Positions 11,314 to 25,413 of a stretch of 64,000 nucleotides of DNA are shown piece by piece. A program made the translations under genes and the position numbers. The notes beneath the pieces are model-generated. The model had not been told where the DNA came from and ran no database searches. It saw only the letters and a program-made list of their open reading frames with translations. The stretch is taken from contig NZ_CP012549.1 in the NCBI RefSeq assembly GCF_025319965.1, positions 1,860,001 through 1,924,000 on the forward strand, given 5' to 3'. Every line of letters begins with the position of its first letter. Position 1 is the first letter of the stretch. The stretch is from Campylobacter sp. RM16187 (lineage in GTDB: Bacteria > Campylobacterota > Campylobacteria > Campylobacterales > Campylobacteraceae).

Positions 11314-12414
11314 TTACTTTTTAAACTCTACTTTTTGCAGTCTTTCGGAGATGAAATTTCGCCGTCCTACTTTGGCTTCTGCTTTGCCGTTTAGCTCCAC
11401 AAGATCGCCTGTAAATCCGCAAGTATCGTTTCTAACGGTAAAACTTCCCACGCCGTAGATATCAACAGGGGTGTTGTGCGCTTCAAATTCGGCGATTTTT
11501 GCAGGAGTAAAGCCTGAGCTAACGACGATTTTAACGTGGTTAAAGCCGTTTTCATCAAGCGCTTTACGAAGCGCAAAAATTAGCTCTTTACAAACCCCGT
11601 GCGGATCAAATCCGCTTGTATCCTTATCTTCAAAATACCTATCTATAAGGCTTTGAGAGGTATCAACCCTAACTGCTCCAAGCCTTGATTTTAACGCATT
11701 TGCAGCTAAAAGCGCATCGGTAATCACGTCGTTATTGTAATCAACCAGCGCGCTTACAAGCTCATTCGGAAAGGTTTTAGCGTAAATTTCACACGCCTTT
11801 ACTATATTTCCCTCGCACATCTGAACGAGCGCGTGCGGCATAGTTCCCATGCCCTTGCCACCCCACCAAAAGCCCTGAGCATCGGTTGAGACGCGATCTA
11901 TGCCTGCGACATAAGTGGCGTATCCGTCACCCGTCTGCGTTGAGATATCATCTTGCCTATCAGCCATTGAAAATACTATCTTGCCCTTTGCCGCCTTTAA
12001 GGCTCTGGCGACATTAGTAGCTACAGAGCTTCTGCGAGTTAGTGTTGCGTCGATGATGTTTTCTAAAAAGCCAAAATTCTCATACATCCCGCTTATCTTT
12101 AAAACAGGCTCGTTTGCATTTATGATATCGCCGTCGTTTAATGCCTGAATTTCAAGCTTCTCAGGCTCTTTAGCAAAGGTATGCACTATCGCTATGGCTT
12201 CATCGATCCCGCACAGAGTGATGTTATCAGCCCTTTGAAAAAACTGCATAGTCACGTGTTGATTAGGCAAATTTTGCTTTATGACTTGATTTATCTTCAA
12301 AAAATATCTTGCAGTATAAAAACCCTCGGCTATCCTTGGGTCAAATTTGAAAGTTTTGTTTGTAAGGCGCTTGATGACACCTTGTTTTTTTAGTTCTATC
12401 TCGTTACTCATCAT
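11314..12414 (-). CDS. pncB: Nicotinate phosphoribosyltransferase-like
   Basis: 366 aa (ATG ATG at the start; either may be used). It joins nicotinate to PRPP to form nicotinate mononucleotide for NAD salvage. GFYTARYFLK near the N-terminus, MADRQDDISTQTGDGYATY, VDYNNDV, RVDTSQS and VSSGFTPAKI fit the NAPRTase fold, including the phosphate-binding segment GVGSFTVRND. It is convergent with the Sel1-repeat gene and has no operon partner. Confidence 0.85.
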   Translation of the reverse strand: MMSNEIELKKQGVIKRLTNKTFKFDPRIAEGFYTARYFLKINQVIKQNLPNQHVTMQFFQRADNITLCGIDEAIAIVHTFAKEPEKLEIQALNDGDIINANEPVLKISGMYENFGFLENIIDATLTRRSSVATNVARALKAAKGKIVFSMADRQDDISTQTGDGYATYVAGIDRVSTDAQGFWWGGKGMGTMPHALVQMCEGNIVKACEIYAKTFPNELVSALVDYNNDVITDALLAANALKSRLGAVRVDTSQSLIDRYFEDKDTSGFDPHGVCKELIFALRKALDENGFNHVKIVVSSGFTPAKIAEFEAHNTPVDIYGVGSFTVRNDTCGFTGDLVELNGKAEAKVGRRNFISERLQKVEFKK

Positions 12415-12821
12415 ACTCTTTCATCCAAATTTAATCCCTTAGTCTATCCAAATTTATTTTAACAATAAGAATTTTATGAGGCAATAGTTTAAATTTATGT
12501 CTAATAATATAAAACCATCGTCTAAAAGAATAATCCATAAATATACATGTTGCCAATTCATTACATCAAAGACATTAAACTAATTTAACCAATTAAAACA
12601 TCCATCCTACAATCAGAATACTTCTTAAATTCAGCCTGCTATGTATAAGGAGAATAAGACATTAGGTAAAGATTTTAAATATAAGTGTTTATAAAGCTTA
12701 TCTTGTATAAATATATAAATGTCTTGATGTTGATATTATCGATATAAATATTTTAATAGCCGTTTAGATTAGATGTTTATGATAATGTTTTAATGAATTT
12801 TAGTGATTTAAATAAGTAGTA
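12415..12821. other. Intergenic, no gene seen
   Basis: About 400 AT-rich bases between the start of pncB and the end of the rRNA operon. I see no open frame with an RBS and no RNA gene. The pncB promoter must lie in the left part. Confidence 0.5.
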
Positions 12822-12842
12822 GCTTTGTATAAATAACAAAGC
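12822..12842 (-). terminator. Candidate terminator of the rRNA operon
   Basis: A 7-bp stem (GCTTTGT 12822-12828, ACAAAGC 12836-12842) begins at the very 3' end of 5S and is followed, in the direction of rRNA transcription, by a T-rich stretch. Confidence 0.5.
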
Positions 12843-12958
12843 CCGCAACGACCTACTTTTCCAGCATCCCAGTAAGGGAGAGTATCATCAGCCAGGACGA
12901 GCTTAGCTTCTTGGTTCGAGATGGAGCAAGGCGTTTCCTCGTCTGTATAGTCACGGGC
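12842..12958 (-). rRNA. rrf: 5S ribosomal RNA
   Basis: About 117 bases. On the minus strand it begins TGCCCGTGACTATACAGACG and ends GGTCGTTGCGGGC. The terminal helix (GCCCGTGA... with ...CGTTGCGGGC), the CCATCTCGAACC loop and the GGGATGCTGG arm are typical of 5S. It is the last gene of the operon, about 390 bases after 23S. Ends are good to a few bases. Confidence 0.93.
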
Positions 12959-13217
12959 AGTGTTAGTTAAGTAAATTATCGGTTCGTCTTTTTAGTATCT
13001 TTGAATGAGTTTGCTATTTTTAATACTCACGGACAACACGTCCGCTCCGTTTAAAAACAGCCTCACAACATTCAAATCTATCTAAAAATACTTCACCTTG
13101 CCTATAATCTATAGATAAATTTGCTTAACTAACACTGTCTTTTAATTGCTAAGAGTTAAAGCGTTTTAAATAACAATCTTTTCTTGTAAGGTTTTTGAAT
13201 TGAGAACTAGTTTTTCG

Positions 13218-13278
13218 CTAGGCAAGGCAGACGAGTAAAGACGAGGGAGCATACATATAGTATGTGACCGAAGTCTGA
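13218..13278 (+). repeat. Structured spacer repeat, copy 1 (between 23S and 5S)
   Basis: A 61-base element beginning CTAGGCAAGG and ending CGAAGTCTGA. A second copy lies inverted at 17138-17199 between the two tRNA genes. Both contain an internal hairpin that is kept while its bases change (CATAC/GTATG here, CGTAG/CTACG in the other copy). It is read antisense relative to the rRNA operon. Function unknown. Confidence 0.6.
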
Positions 13279-13349
13279 AACGAAGTCTAACGAAGCATAG
13301 TAGAAAAATTAGGAATCAATTTTACCCTTAACAAGGAAGTGATGCTTAT

Positions 13350-16475
<3,126 letters not shown>

Positions 16476-16816
16476 AATATATTCTAATTCGCATCACTTC
16501 CTTGTTAAAGGTAATTTATAAATTTAAAGCTTTATCTATTTATATTTATATTTATTTTAAGATAAATAATAAAAATAGAAAAGTTAGTCAAATTTACTTT
16601 GCAATTACTAAATTTAAACTCTCATCCCCAAGACGGAAAGCATTAACTGATATATAGATAAGTTTTAAACTCCATATATCTTGTGACGTTAAACTTCTGA
16701 ATACTGATTATATTCAAGAGATAAGATATTTAAATCTTTAACAAGTCCTGTAAAATTGTTTTATTTAAAAACTTGCTTGTGACTCTTAACAATGATAATT
16801 AAAAGAACTTTTAGAC

Positions 16817-16882
16817 TTCGCATACTAGCAAAGCTAGTATTTGCGACCAAAGAGCTACGCCCTTTGGAAACCCCTAAAGCAC
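16817..16882 (-). repeat. Covarying double-hairpin spacer element, copy A (tRNA-Ile to 23S)
   Basis: Two hairpins in tandem: CGCATACTAGC-AAA-GCTAGTATTTGCG, then CCAAAG....CTTTGG, followed by CCCCTAAAGCAC. Related elements lie at 17314-17378 and 19092-19156. Differences among copies are compensatory in the first stem (see findings). It is probably a processing or anti-termination structure of the rRNA transcript. Confidence 0.65.
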
Positions 16883-17018
16883 ACTGCCTCTTTCGGAGGC
16901 ACCGTAAGATAAGGATATTAATCAACTCAAAGTCTAAAGCAAATATTCTTTTTAGAACACTTGATTTAAACCTTGATGTCTGTTTAGTTAAACTAATTTT
17001 TATTTATTTGCTAATTAA

Positions 17019-17095
17019 TGGTGGGCCTAACAAGACTTGAACTTGTGACCTCACCCTTATCAGGGGTGCACTCTAACCAGCTGAGCTATAGGCCC
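17019..17095 (-). tRNA. tRNA-Ile (GAT anticodon)
   Basis: 77 bases, 5' GGGCCTATAGCTCAGCTGG to 3' GGCCCACCA with CCA encoded. The anticodon loop is CTGATAA, so the anticodon is GAT. Lies in the 16S-23S spacer, downstream of tRNA-Ala. Confidence 0.97.
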
Positions 17096-17137
17096 TCTTG
17101 CTTGCTCTTTTGCATTCTATACTGCGTCAAAGCTTGG

Positions 17138-17199
17138 TCATAACTTCGTCACGTAGTGTATCTACGCTCCTTGTTACTCGGTCACTTTTCCTTGTCTAG
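17138..17199 (-). repeat. Structured spacer repeat, copy 2 (between tRNA-Ala and tRNA-Ile)
   Basis: A 62-base relative of the element at 13218-13278 in opposite orientation (here on the sense strand of the operon): CTAGACAAGG ... GCGTAGATACACTACGTGAC ... GAAGTTATGA. The internal hairpin is kept with changed base pairs. Confidence 0.6.
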
Positions 17200-17224
17200 A
17201 AAAAAATAGCTTCGCACTTAAATT

Positions 17225-17300
17225 TGGTGGAGAATAGCGGGATCGAACCGCTGACCTCCTGCGTGCAAAGCAGGCGCTCTCCCAGCTGAGCTAATTCCCC
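17225..17300 (-). tRNA. tRNA-Ala (TGC anticodon)
   Basis: 76 bases, 5' GGGGAATTAGCTCAGCTGGG to 3' ATTCTCCACCA with CCA encoded. The anticodon loop TTTGCAC gives TGC. First tRNA after 16S. Confidence 0.97.
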
Positions 17301-17313
17301 TTAACATCCTTAC

Positions 17314-17378
17314 TTCGTATACTAGCAAAAGCTAGTATTTACGAGCAGGAGTTTTGTTCCCTGCACCCACCTAAAGTT
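17314..17378 (-). repeat. Covarying double-hairpin spacer element, copy C (16S to tRNA-Ala)
   Basis: First hairpin CGTATACTAGC-AAAA-GCTAGTATTTACG: relative to copy A the pair C-G becomes T-A at the base of the stem, on both sides. The second hairpin (GCAGG...CCTGC) and the CCTAAAG tail are diverged but in the same order. Confidence 0.55.
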
Positions 17379-17578
17379 ATAAAGATTTATTCTAAACTTC
17401 GTTTATCATAAATAATAAATTTAGGTTTTTGTCTAGGCAATTAAGGAATTAGACAAATTTATTAGCTGTCAATCTTTCAAAACTAAACAAGGATGATTGA
17501 GTTAAATTTCAATCTCTTAGATTGAAACATATCTTTCTTATAGATATCTTGTGAGAGAATATCTATATGTACTCTAGA

Positions 17579-19086
<1,508 letters not shown>

Positions 19087-19663
19087 TTAATTTCGCGAAC
19101 TAGCAAAGCTAGTTCTTGCGACCAAAGGATTTTATCCTTTGGAAACCTCTAAAGCACTTCTGAGCGTAGCGCCTCGCAGTTACGAGTGCTTTGCATGAAG
19201 TAAAAAATTGCGTGTCAGCAATTTCGTAAAAAGCAAATAAGCTTTTTAAGTTCAAATTTGAACTATCTTAGAAGTTAGCTTTTATATGAAGTTTTAATCA
19301 AAAAACTTTTAATTTTATAATCTCTTATCTTTTAAATTAGCAAGCTAATTAAAAGATGATTGTTTTTAGTTTTTCTACATTAATTACTTTCCAAAGAAAG
19401 CCTATTAAGTAGATGGCTCAATCGATCACTTGTTTAGATTTCAAAGATTGACTAATTAGTTTAACATTGGTAAAGTTATAGAACATGACGATTAAAAAGA
19501 AAAAGCTTTATTAACTTGAAAGAAGAAGTTAAAGGTGGTTTCTTAATTCGTGAGCTGGAATTATATAAGAGGGAAGCTTAAAGTTTTATTACAAAATCAA
19601 AAATTACAAAAGAAATTTGCAAAAATATAAAAATGCAAATTTCTTTCTATATAGAATATAGTA
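19087..19663 (-). promoter_or_regulatory. rRNA operon leader and promoter
   Basis: Contains no gene. Copy B of the double-hairpin element is at 19092-19156 (CGCGAACTAGC-AAA-GCTAGTTCTTGCG, then CCAAAGGAT...ATCCTTTGG). A second strong stem, ATCTTTTAAATTAGC / GCTAATTAAAAGAT, is at 19327-19357. A consensus -10 TATAAT reads leftward at 19560-19565, which would give a leader of about 470 bases; the stretch on to the end of ridA is AT-rich. Confidence 0.55.
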
Positions 19664-20038
19664 TTATTGAGCAGCTATAACTTCAATTTCTACTAAACCA
19701 TCTTTTGGCAGAGTCTTTACAGCTATAGTGCTACGTGCCGGAAATTCTCCTTTAAAACAACTAGCATAAATTTCATTTACTTTTGTAAAATCATTTATAT
19801 CGGCTAAAAATATAGTTGTTTTTACAATATTTTCAAATGTTAAGCCAGCTACAGCCAAAATATTTTTGATATTTTCCATAGATTGTCTTGTTTGGTCTTC
19901 AACACTACTTCCTGCAAATTCTCCGTCAGGTTTTACACCAAGCTGCCCGGATATAAATAAAAATCCATTTGACATAACCGCTTGAGAGTACGGTCCTATG
20001 GCTTGTGGAGAGTTTTTAGTAGATATAATTTTTTTCAT
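19664..20038 (-). CDS. ridA: RidA family reactive-intermediate deaminase
   Basis: 124 aa, the full length of the family. Hydrolyses enamine/imine intermediates made by PLP enzymes (classically from threonine dehydratase), protecting other enzymes. Typical segments are AIGPYSQAV, GFLFISGQLG, the NIKNILAVAG helix, and FPARSTIAV with the substrate-binding Arg, ending VEIEVIAAQ. It stands alone upstream of the rRNA promoter. Confidence 0.94.
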   Translation of the reverse strand: MKKIISTKNSPQAIGPYSQAVMSNGFLFISGQLGVKPDGEFAGSSVEDQTRQSMENIKNILAVAGLTFENIVKTTIFLADINDFTKVNEIYASCFKGEFPARSTIAVKTLPKDGLVEIEVIAAQ

Positions 20039-20144
20039 GATTTTCCTTAAGCTTAAAATCTTGCAAAATCCTACAACAAATTCATTTTTCTGTCAATAAA
20101 AATAATCTCATATTTTGATATAATCGATAAAAAATAGGATTTTT

Positions 20145-20372
20145 ATGATACCGATTAAATTTTACAAGTTCGTTTTAGCATTTATTATGTCGCTTTTTAT
20201 GTCATTTTTGATGTCTGGAGTCTTACTATATATAAATTTGGGGCTTATAGATAGATTCTTGATATTATGGGCAGAAGGCTGGTTCAAAGCATTTGTAGTC
20301 GCCTATCCTAGCGTTATATTCATAATGCCTTTTGCAACAAAGCTAACAAAGAAAATTTGTAAAAACGAGTAA
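20145..20372 (+). CDS. Small membrane protein, DUF2798-like
   Basis: 75 aa with two hydrophobic helices (about 8-30 and 46-64). The FVLAFIMSLFMSFLMSGVLL helix followed by a FxxxWAEGWFKAFVVAYP turn is the pattern of the DUF2798 family of two-helix inner-membrane proteins of unknown function. It is followed 8 bases later by the next gene. Confidence 0.72.
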   Translation: MIPIKFYKFVLAFIMSLFMSFLMSGVLLYINLGLIDRFLILWAEGWFKAFVVAYPSVIFIMPFATKLTKKICKNE

Positions 20373-20380
20373 TCTATATA

Positions 20381-20854
20381 ATGAATATAGTATTGGCGCC
20401 TAACGAATTTTTGGATGGTTATGTGCTTGGGTGCGAATTTGCAAAGCTTGCAAATATCTCTTCAAACGCATATCTCTTCTGGAAGGGCGTAATTTCGGCT
20501 AAATTTGAACACTCTCGTATAGTTTTTTTAAAATACAAAACAATTCCACATAAATTTGAGCATATTATCAAAGATTGCAGTGGGCTTGAGGGACTAGTTT
20601 TAACAAGCTCTTTTTGTTCATTTACCGGACTTGCACCATCTCATCTAGTGAAAAAAAATAATTCAAATTTATATAAACTTTTTGATATAAGAGAAATTTG
20701 CGGAATAAAATTTATAAATTTAAAGAAATTTTATGATGACTTAGGACTTGATTACGGCTATAGAATTTATATAGAAAAGTGTAAATTTTTCTCTCCAGAG
20801 CCATTAGAAAAGCGCATCAGACTAACCGATACGCTTTGTCTTGGATATTATTAA
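20381..20854 (+). CDS. Hypothetical protein
   Basis: 157 aa, not recognised. Soluble, no signal peptide, with several aromatic residues and scattered cysteines. There is no strong RBS; the gene starts 8 bases after the DUF2798 gene, so it is probably read from the same message. Its last four bases overlap the end of the convergent fumarase beta gene. Confidence 0.6.
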   Translation: MNIVLAPNEFLDGYVLGCEFAKLANISSNAYLFWKGVISAKFEHSRIVFLKYKTIPHKFEHIIKDCSGLEGLVLTSSFCSFTGLAPSHLVKKNNSNLYKLFDIREICGIKFINLKKFYDDLGLDYGYRIYIEKCKFFSPEPLEKRIRLTDTLCLGYY

Positions 20855-21411
20855 ACCTTTTTATATGGCGCTTGGCCTACTTCATAAAAATTGTTTCCAT
20901 CGCTATCTATCGCTACTATCGCAGGAAAATCCTCGATAGTTATTCGTGCTATAGCTTCTGGGCCAAGATCCTCATAAGCCAAAACTTCATATTTTTTGAT
21001 ACTCTGACTTATTAATGCCCCGGCTCCTCCGATAGCCACCATATATACGCATCCTGATTTTTTCATCGCATCTACCACTTCCTGAGAGCGGTAGCCCTTA
21101 CCTATCATACCGTTTATACCAACTTCATTAATCATAGTTGGGGTATATTTATCCATTCGTCCACTTGTTGTAGGACCTGCCGCACCTATAACTTGACCAG
21201 GCTTTGCAGGACTTGGTCCAAGATAATATATTGTTTCACCGGCCAAATTTACAGGCAACTTTTCACCTCTGGCTAAAGTCTCTGTTAAGGCTTTATGCGC
21301 AGCATCTCTGGCCGCTATTATTGTTCCCGATATTAATACGCTATCGCCAGCTTTTAGACTTTTTACTACGCTTTTATCAAACGGTGCAGTTATTTTCTTG
21401 ATTTCTGACAT
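20851..21411 (-). CDS. Class I fumarate hydratase, beta (C-terminal) subunit
   Basis: 186 aa. Carries the swivelling domain of iron-sulfur fumarases: GDSVLISGTIIAARDAAHK, YYLGPSP..PGQVIGAAGPTTSGRMD, and IGKGYRS. With the alpha subunit ten bases upstream it interconverts fumarate and malate; the related L-tartrate dehydratase has the same architecture and cannot be ruled out. The four-base overlap of 3' ends with the neighbouring plus-strand gene leaves no room for a terminator. Confidence 0.9.
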   Translation of the reverse strand: MSEIKKITAPFDKSVVKSLKAGDSVLISGTIIAARDAAHKALTETLARGEKLPVNLAGETIYYLGPSPAKPGQVIGAAGPTTSGRMDKYTPTMINEVGINGMIGKGYRSQEVVDAMKKSGCVYMVAIGGAGALISQSIKKYEVLAYEDLGPEAIARITIEDFPAIVAIDSDGNNFYEVGQAPYKKV

Positions 21412-21420
21412 CTTTTCTCC

Positions 21421-22266
21421 TTAAATTTCAGCTTCAGCATGGCGTGCAGCATGGCAGTTTATATTTATAGCAACCGGAAGTCCAGCTATATGAGTAGGAT
21501 ACCACTCTACATTTACTTTGACGGCAGTATAATCTCCGCCAAGTCCTTGTGGACCAACACCTGTTTTGCAAGCCAGCTCAAGCAACTCTTCTTCAAGCTT
21601 AGCATATCTTTTATCGGGGTTTTTGCTATCTGCAGAGCGCGCAGCGGCATATTTTGCCATAAGTGCAGCCTTATCCATAGTGCCACCTATACCTACACCT
21701 ATTACCATAGGAGGACAGGCATTTGGACCAGCCAGCCTTACCGTGTCTAAAAATACTTTTTTAATGCCTTCTAATCCATCGGCAGGAACTAGCATTTTAA
21801 GAGCCGATTTATTCTCACTACCAAACCCCTTTGGAGCCACTTTAATATGAATTTTATCGCCTTTAACTATTCTTACATTTATAACTGCCGGCGTATTATT
21901 CTTAGTGTTTTTTCGGTCAAAAACAGGATCACACACTACAGATTTTCTTAAATAGCCTTCCACGTAGCCATTGGCCACGCCTTCATTTATAGCATCTTCA
22001 AGAAAACCTCCCTCTATATGTACATCTTGTCCTATATCCACAAACACAACTGCCATTCCGGTATCTTGACAAATAGGTGCTATTCCTTTTTCGGCCAAGT
22101 CGGCATTTTGCAAAATTTTGCCTAAAATATCTCTGCCTGTTGGCGAACTCTCATTTTCTTTAGCTTTTGCAAAAGCCTCTCTCATATCAGGGGTTACGAT
22201 ATAACAGGCCTCTTTGCAAAGCCTACCGACAACATTGGTAATTTTACTAGCTTGAATCACTCTCAT
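21421..22266 (-). CDS. Class I fumarate hydratase, alpha subunit (4Fe-4S)
   Basis: 281 aa. Cluster cysteines are visible at about 66 (PICQDTG), 184 (NACPPMVIG) and 233 (ACKTGVGPQGLGG), with the KNTKNNTPAV substrate loop. This oxygen-sensitive enzyme acts in the TCA cycle and fumarate respiration. It begins ACTCC TTAAG-type RBS (AAGGAG) above the ATG. The 221 bases to the divergent DctP gene hold both promoters. Confidence 0.92.
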   Translation of the reverse strand: MRVIQASKITNVVGRLCKEACYIVTPDMREAFAKAKENESSPTGRDILGKILQNADLAEKGIAPICQDTGMAVVFVDIGQDVHIEGGFLEDAINEGVANGYVEGYLRKSVVCDPVFDRKNTKNNTPAVINVRIVKGDKIHIKVAPKGFGSENKSALKMLVPADGLEGIKKVFLDTVRLAGPNACPPMVIGVGIGGTMDKAALMAKYAAARSADSKNPDKRYAKLEEELLELACKTGVGPQGLGGDYTAVKVNVEWYPTHIAGLPVAININCHAARHAEAEI

Positions 22267-22487
22267 CCATACTCCTTAAGAATTATCATTACATTATATA
22301 ACTTTATTATAAAATTTAAGTTGAAAATTTTATTTTTATATAATAATTACAAAAAGTTAATTATATTTGGATTTATTTACAAATTTACTCAATTTTTAAA
22401 TTTAAAATAATTAAAAATTGATATTAAGACAAAAACATAATATAAAAGCCATATAATTTAGTAAATCTTAATATCAAAGGAGAAAAT

Positions 22488-23540
22488 ATGAAACTACTGA
22501 CTACACTTGCAATAAGTGTAATTTTAGCTCTAAGCTCGTCGGCAGCTGAAAAATATAAATTAAAACTTGCCGCAACTTACGAAAGTAACGTTCCGGCACT
22601 TGGGGAGGCTCCGAAAAAATTTAAAGAGTTGGTTGAGAAGATGAGTAATGGGCGTATAGAAGTGCGAGTGGACTACCCATCAAAGCACAAAGCTGCATTT
22701 GCCGTGCTTGATATGGTTAAAAGCGGACAATATGATCTAGGATATACAGCAAGCTACTTTTATAAGGGTAAGGATGCAAAACTAATGCTTTTTACAACAG
22801 TCCCTTTTGGTATGAGCGTATCCGAACAGCATGCTTGGTATAATTATGGAGGCGGTAAAGAGCTATCAAAAAAAGTATTTGCGGAGCATAATTTAGTAAC
22901 ATTTTTAGGTGGAAATTTCGGTATGCAGATGGGCGGATGGTTCAAAAAAGAGATAAAAACTATTGACGATCTAAAAGGATTAAAGCTTAGAATGACAGGG
23001 CTTGGCGGTGAAATCATGTCAAAACTTGGAGTAAATATCAATACAATTCCTATAGGCGAGCTTTATATGGCACTCGAAATGAATACTATAGATGCGGTAG
23101 AATGGGTGAGTCCCGCACTAGATATTAGCTTTGGCTTTCAAAAAGTAGCAAAATACTATTACACAGGATGGCAAGAGCCTGCTAGCGAGAATGAATTTTA
23201 TATAAATAAAAAACTATTTGACAAGATGCCTGAGGATTTAAAATACATAATTGAAGCAGCGACAAAGGTTGTATCTGACTATGTTTACGAATATGCAACA
23301 TACCAAAATGCTGTTGTTCTTGATAGGATTAAAAAAGAACATCCGGATATCAAAATAACATCATTTTCTCCAGAGATAATGGATGCTTTAAAAAAAGCAA
23401 CAGATGAAATTTTAAATGAATTAAGCGCAAAAGATCCTATGTTTAAAGAAATTTTAGAATCACAAAGAAGCTATATGAAAATAGGCAGAGAGTGGACTAA
23501 AATTTCGGATTGTGCATATATTAAAAATTCAGACAAATAG
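22488..23540 (+). CDS. TRAP-type substrate-binding protein (DctP family), orphan
   Basis: 350 aa with a signal peptide (cleaved near SSAAE) and a good RBS (AAAGGAGA). A candidate -10 TATAAT is at 22452-22457. The conserved TRAP SBP core is present: GLKLRMTGLGGEIMSKLGV with the carboxylate-binding Arg, then AVEWVSPALDISFGF and the YYYTGWQEPAS stretch, which recalls keto-acid binders such as TakP. No membrane subunits are adjacent; it must use a DctQM encoded elsewhere, perhaps that at 34.6-36.4 kb (inference). It ends at a shared terminator. Confidence 0.88.
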   Translation: MKLLTTLAISVILALSSSAAEKYKLKLAATYESNVPALGEAPKKFKELVEKMSNGRIEVRVDYPSKHKAAFAVLDMVKSGQYDLGYTASYFYKGKDAKLMLFTTVPFGMSVSEQHAWYNYGGGKELSKKVFAEHNLVTFLGGNFGMQMGGWFKKEIKTIDDLKGLKLRMTGLGGEIMSKLGVNINTIPIGELYMALEMNTIDAVEWVSPALDISFGFQKVAKYYYTGWQEPASENEFYINKKLFDKMPEDLKYIIEAATKVVSDYVYEYATYQNAVVLDRIKKEHPDIKITSFSPEIMDALKKATDEILNELSAKDPMFKEILESQRSYMKIGREWTKISDCAYIKNSDK

Positions 23541-23543
23541 TGC

Positions 23544-23565
23544 TTAGGCGGCAAAGACCGCCTAA
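23544..23565. terminator. Bidirectional terminator
   Basis: TTAGGCGG (23544-23551) pairs with CCGCCTAA (23558-23565) around a 6-base loop, with A/T tracts on both sides, between the convergent DctP gene and corC-like gene. Confidence 0.8.
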
Positions 23566-23568
23566 AAT

Positions 23569-24897
23569 TTAATCATTCTCTTCACCTTCAATCTTTTTAC
23601 GTACTTTAACAGTTAGAATGCTAGTTCCATCCATTTTACGCACTTCATAGTGGCAGTTCTCATCATCTATTCTATCTCCGACCACAGGCAATCTGCCAAT
23701 AAGGTTAAATACATATCCGCCGATAGTTACTTGATCTGTCTCCTCATCAAAGCTAATACCCATAAGCTCTTCAACGCTTTCTAGGTCAAATCTACCGTTA
23801 AATTCATATATATTGTCATTTATCTTTCTAAAATGAGGATCGGCATCATCATGCTCGTCATTTAGATCACCCAAAACCTCTTCCATAATATCTTCCATAG
23901 TAAGAAGGCCTGCAGTGCCACCATATTCGTCTACTACAAGAGCGGCTGAAATTTGCTGTTTGTTCATCATTACTAGCGCCTTTGAGATAGATAAGCTCTC
24001 AGGTACTATCAAAAATTTTCTAACAATTTGATCAAAATCTTTTTTCTTACCCTCTCCAAAATGCACAGCTAAAATGTCTCTAATATGTATCATGCCTAAA
24101 ATCACATCTTTGCTACCATCTATATATGGGAAACGAGTATATTTGGACTCAAAAATTACTTTTAAATTATCCTCAAAGCTCTTTTGTTTATTTATGCAGA
24201 CTAAATCACGGCGAGGAGTCATAATTTCTTTAGCCACAGTGTCGCTAAAATCCACCGCATTCTTTATAAGTTCAGTCTCAAAACTATCTAAAACTCCGCC
24301 TTTTAAGCTCTCTCCTACGATTATCTTAATCTCCTCTTCGGAGTGCGCGAGCTCGCTTTCTTTGGCGGGCTTTATGCCGAGCATTTTTAAAGAGAGCCAA
24401 GCAAGATAGTCAAATGTCTTAATTAGAGGCGAAAAAATAACCCAAAATATATGAAGGGGTTTTGCTATAAGCAGAGTTGATTTCTCAGCTTTGGCAATGG
24501 CGATCGATTTTGGAACCAGCTCTCCAAGCACCACGTGAAATAACGTAATAGTCGTAAATGCGATAGCAAACGCAACGGTATGAACAACCAAGTCGCTTAC
24601 ATCAAAGTAAATTTGAAGCGGCCTTTCTATAAGCCTTGCGATCGCAGGCTCGCCTATCCAACCAAGCGCAAGCGAACTAAGCGTTATGCCGAGCTGAGTC
24701 GCGCTTAGATATGTATCAAGCTTATTTGACATATCGTAGGCTAGTTTTGCATTTGGAACCTTATCTTTGATAAGCTCTTCTAGTCTACTTCTGCGAACCT
24801 TGACAATGGCAAATTCGGATAAAACAAAGAAAGCGTTTAAAAGTACAAATAAAATTGCGAGTAAAATCATAAAATATGAATCGCTACTGGGGTGCAA
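23569..24897 (-). CDS. CNNM / CorC (HlyC) family transporter protein
   Basis: 442 aa. The N-terminal CNNM (DUF21) membrane domain (about 1-200) has FFVLSEFAIVKVRRSRLEEL and ATQLGITLSSLALGWIGEPA. It is followed by two CBS domains (about 215-340; EIMTPRRDLV, VVDEYGGTAGLLTMEDI) and a C-terminal CorC_HlyC domain (VTIGGYVFNLIGRLP). Members export Mg2+ or Co2+; the old haemolysin annotation is not supported by mechanism. Single gene. Confidence 0.93.
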   Translation of the reverse strand: MHPSSDSYFMILLAILFVLLNAFFVLSEFAIVKVRRSRLEELIKDKVPNAKLAYDMSNKLDTYLSATQLGITLSSLALGWIGEPAIARLIERPLQIYFDVSDLVVHTVAFAIAFTTITLFHVVLGELVPKSIAIAKAEKSTLLIAKPLHIFWVIFSPLIKTFDYLAWLSLKMLGIKPAKESELAHSEEEIKIIVGESLKGGVLDSFETELIKNAVDFSDTVAKEIMTPRRDLVCINKQKSFEDNLKVIFESKYTRFPYIDGSKDVILGMIHIRDILAVHFGEGKKKDFDQIVRKFLIVPESLSISKALVMMNKQQISAALVVDEYGGTAGLLTMEDIMEEVLGDLNDEHDDADPHFRKINDNIYEFNGRFDLESVEELMGISFDEETDQVTIGGYVFNLIGRLPVVGDRIDDENCHYEVRKMDGTSILTVKVRKKIEGEEND

Positions 24898-24994
24898 TAA
24901 AAATCCTTAAAAATTAAGATAAAATTGGCATTATATCACAAAAGCAACCAAATCTCAATTAACTTACTTGCAAGAACTTTCATGTAAAGCTATT

Positions 24995-25207
24995 TTAAAA
25001 TTTAGGCTTCCCGTCGTTTGATTTAGAAATATTTATAAAATCAATAGCGATTTTTTGACATGCGGTTTTATCTTGTTTTTCGAGACAAAGAGTTTCAAGC
25101 TGCTCCTTGCTCATGTTTTTATAATCCGCTACTGTTTTATTATTTGCGCCCATATATATCCATACTAAAGAGAAAATAACAGCAAAAATAAATATAATTC
25201 TAAACAA
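24995..25207 (-). CDS. Small secreted or membrane-anchored protein
   Basis: 70 aa: an N-terminal hydrophobic helix (about 4-20) then a hydrophilic tail containing two cysteines spaced 11 apart (TLCLEKQDKTAC). AAGGAT lies upstream of the ATG (rightward of 25207). No recognised family. The pattern resembles small periplasmic Campylobacter proteins annotated as hypothetical. Confidence 0.6.
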   Translation of the reverse strand: MFRIIFIFAVIFSLVWIYMGANNKTVADYKNMSKEQLETLCLEKQDKTACQKIAIDFINISKSNDGKPKF

Positions 25208-25413
25208 ATTTTATATCCTTAAATTTTAGTTTATAAAATAATACTACATTTAAACCAAATTTACTTATAATTTAAATCTATCAAATTTCATATTATTTTA
25301 ATTTTTTTAATATTTTAGGTCAAATCTAGCAATTTTGAATTTAATATCCAAATTTAAATTAATATTTTTTTTGATATACTTTAGCGTTTTAATTTCACAC
25401 TCGGGAGAGAAAA

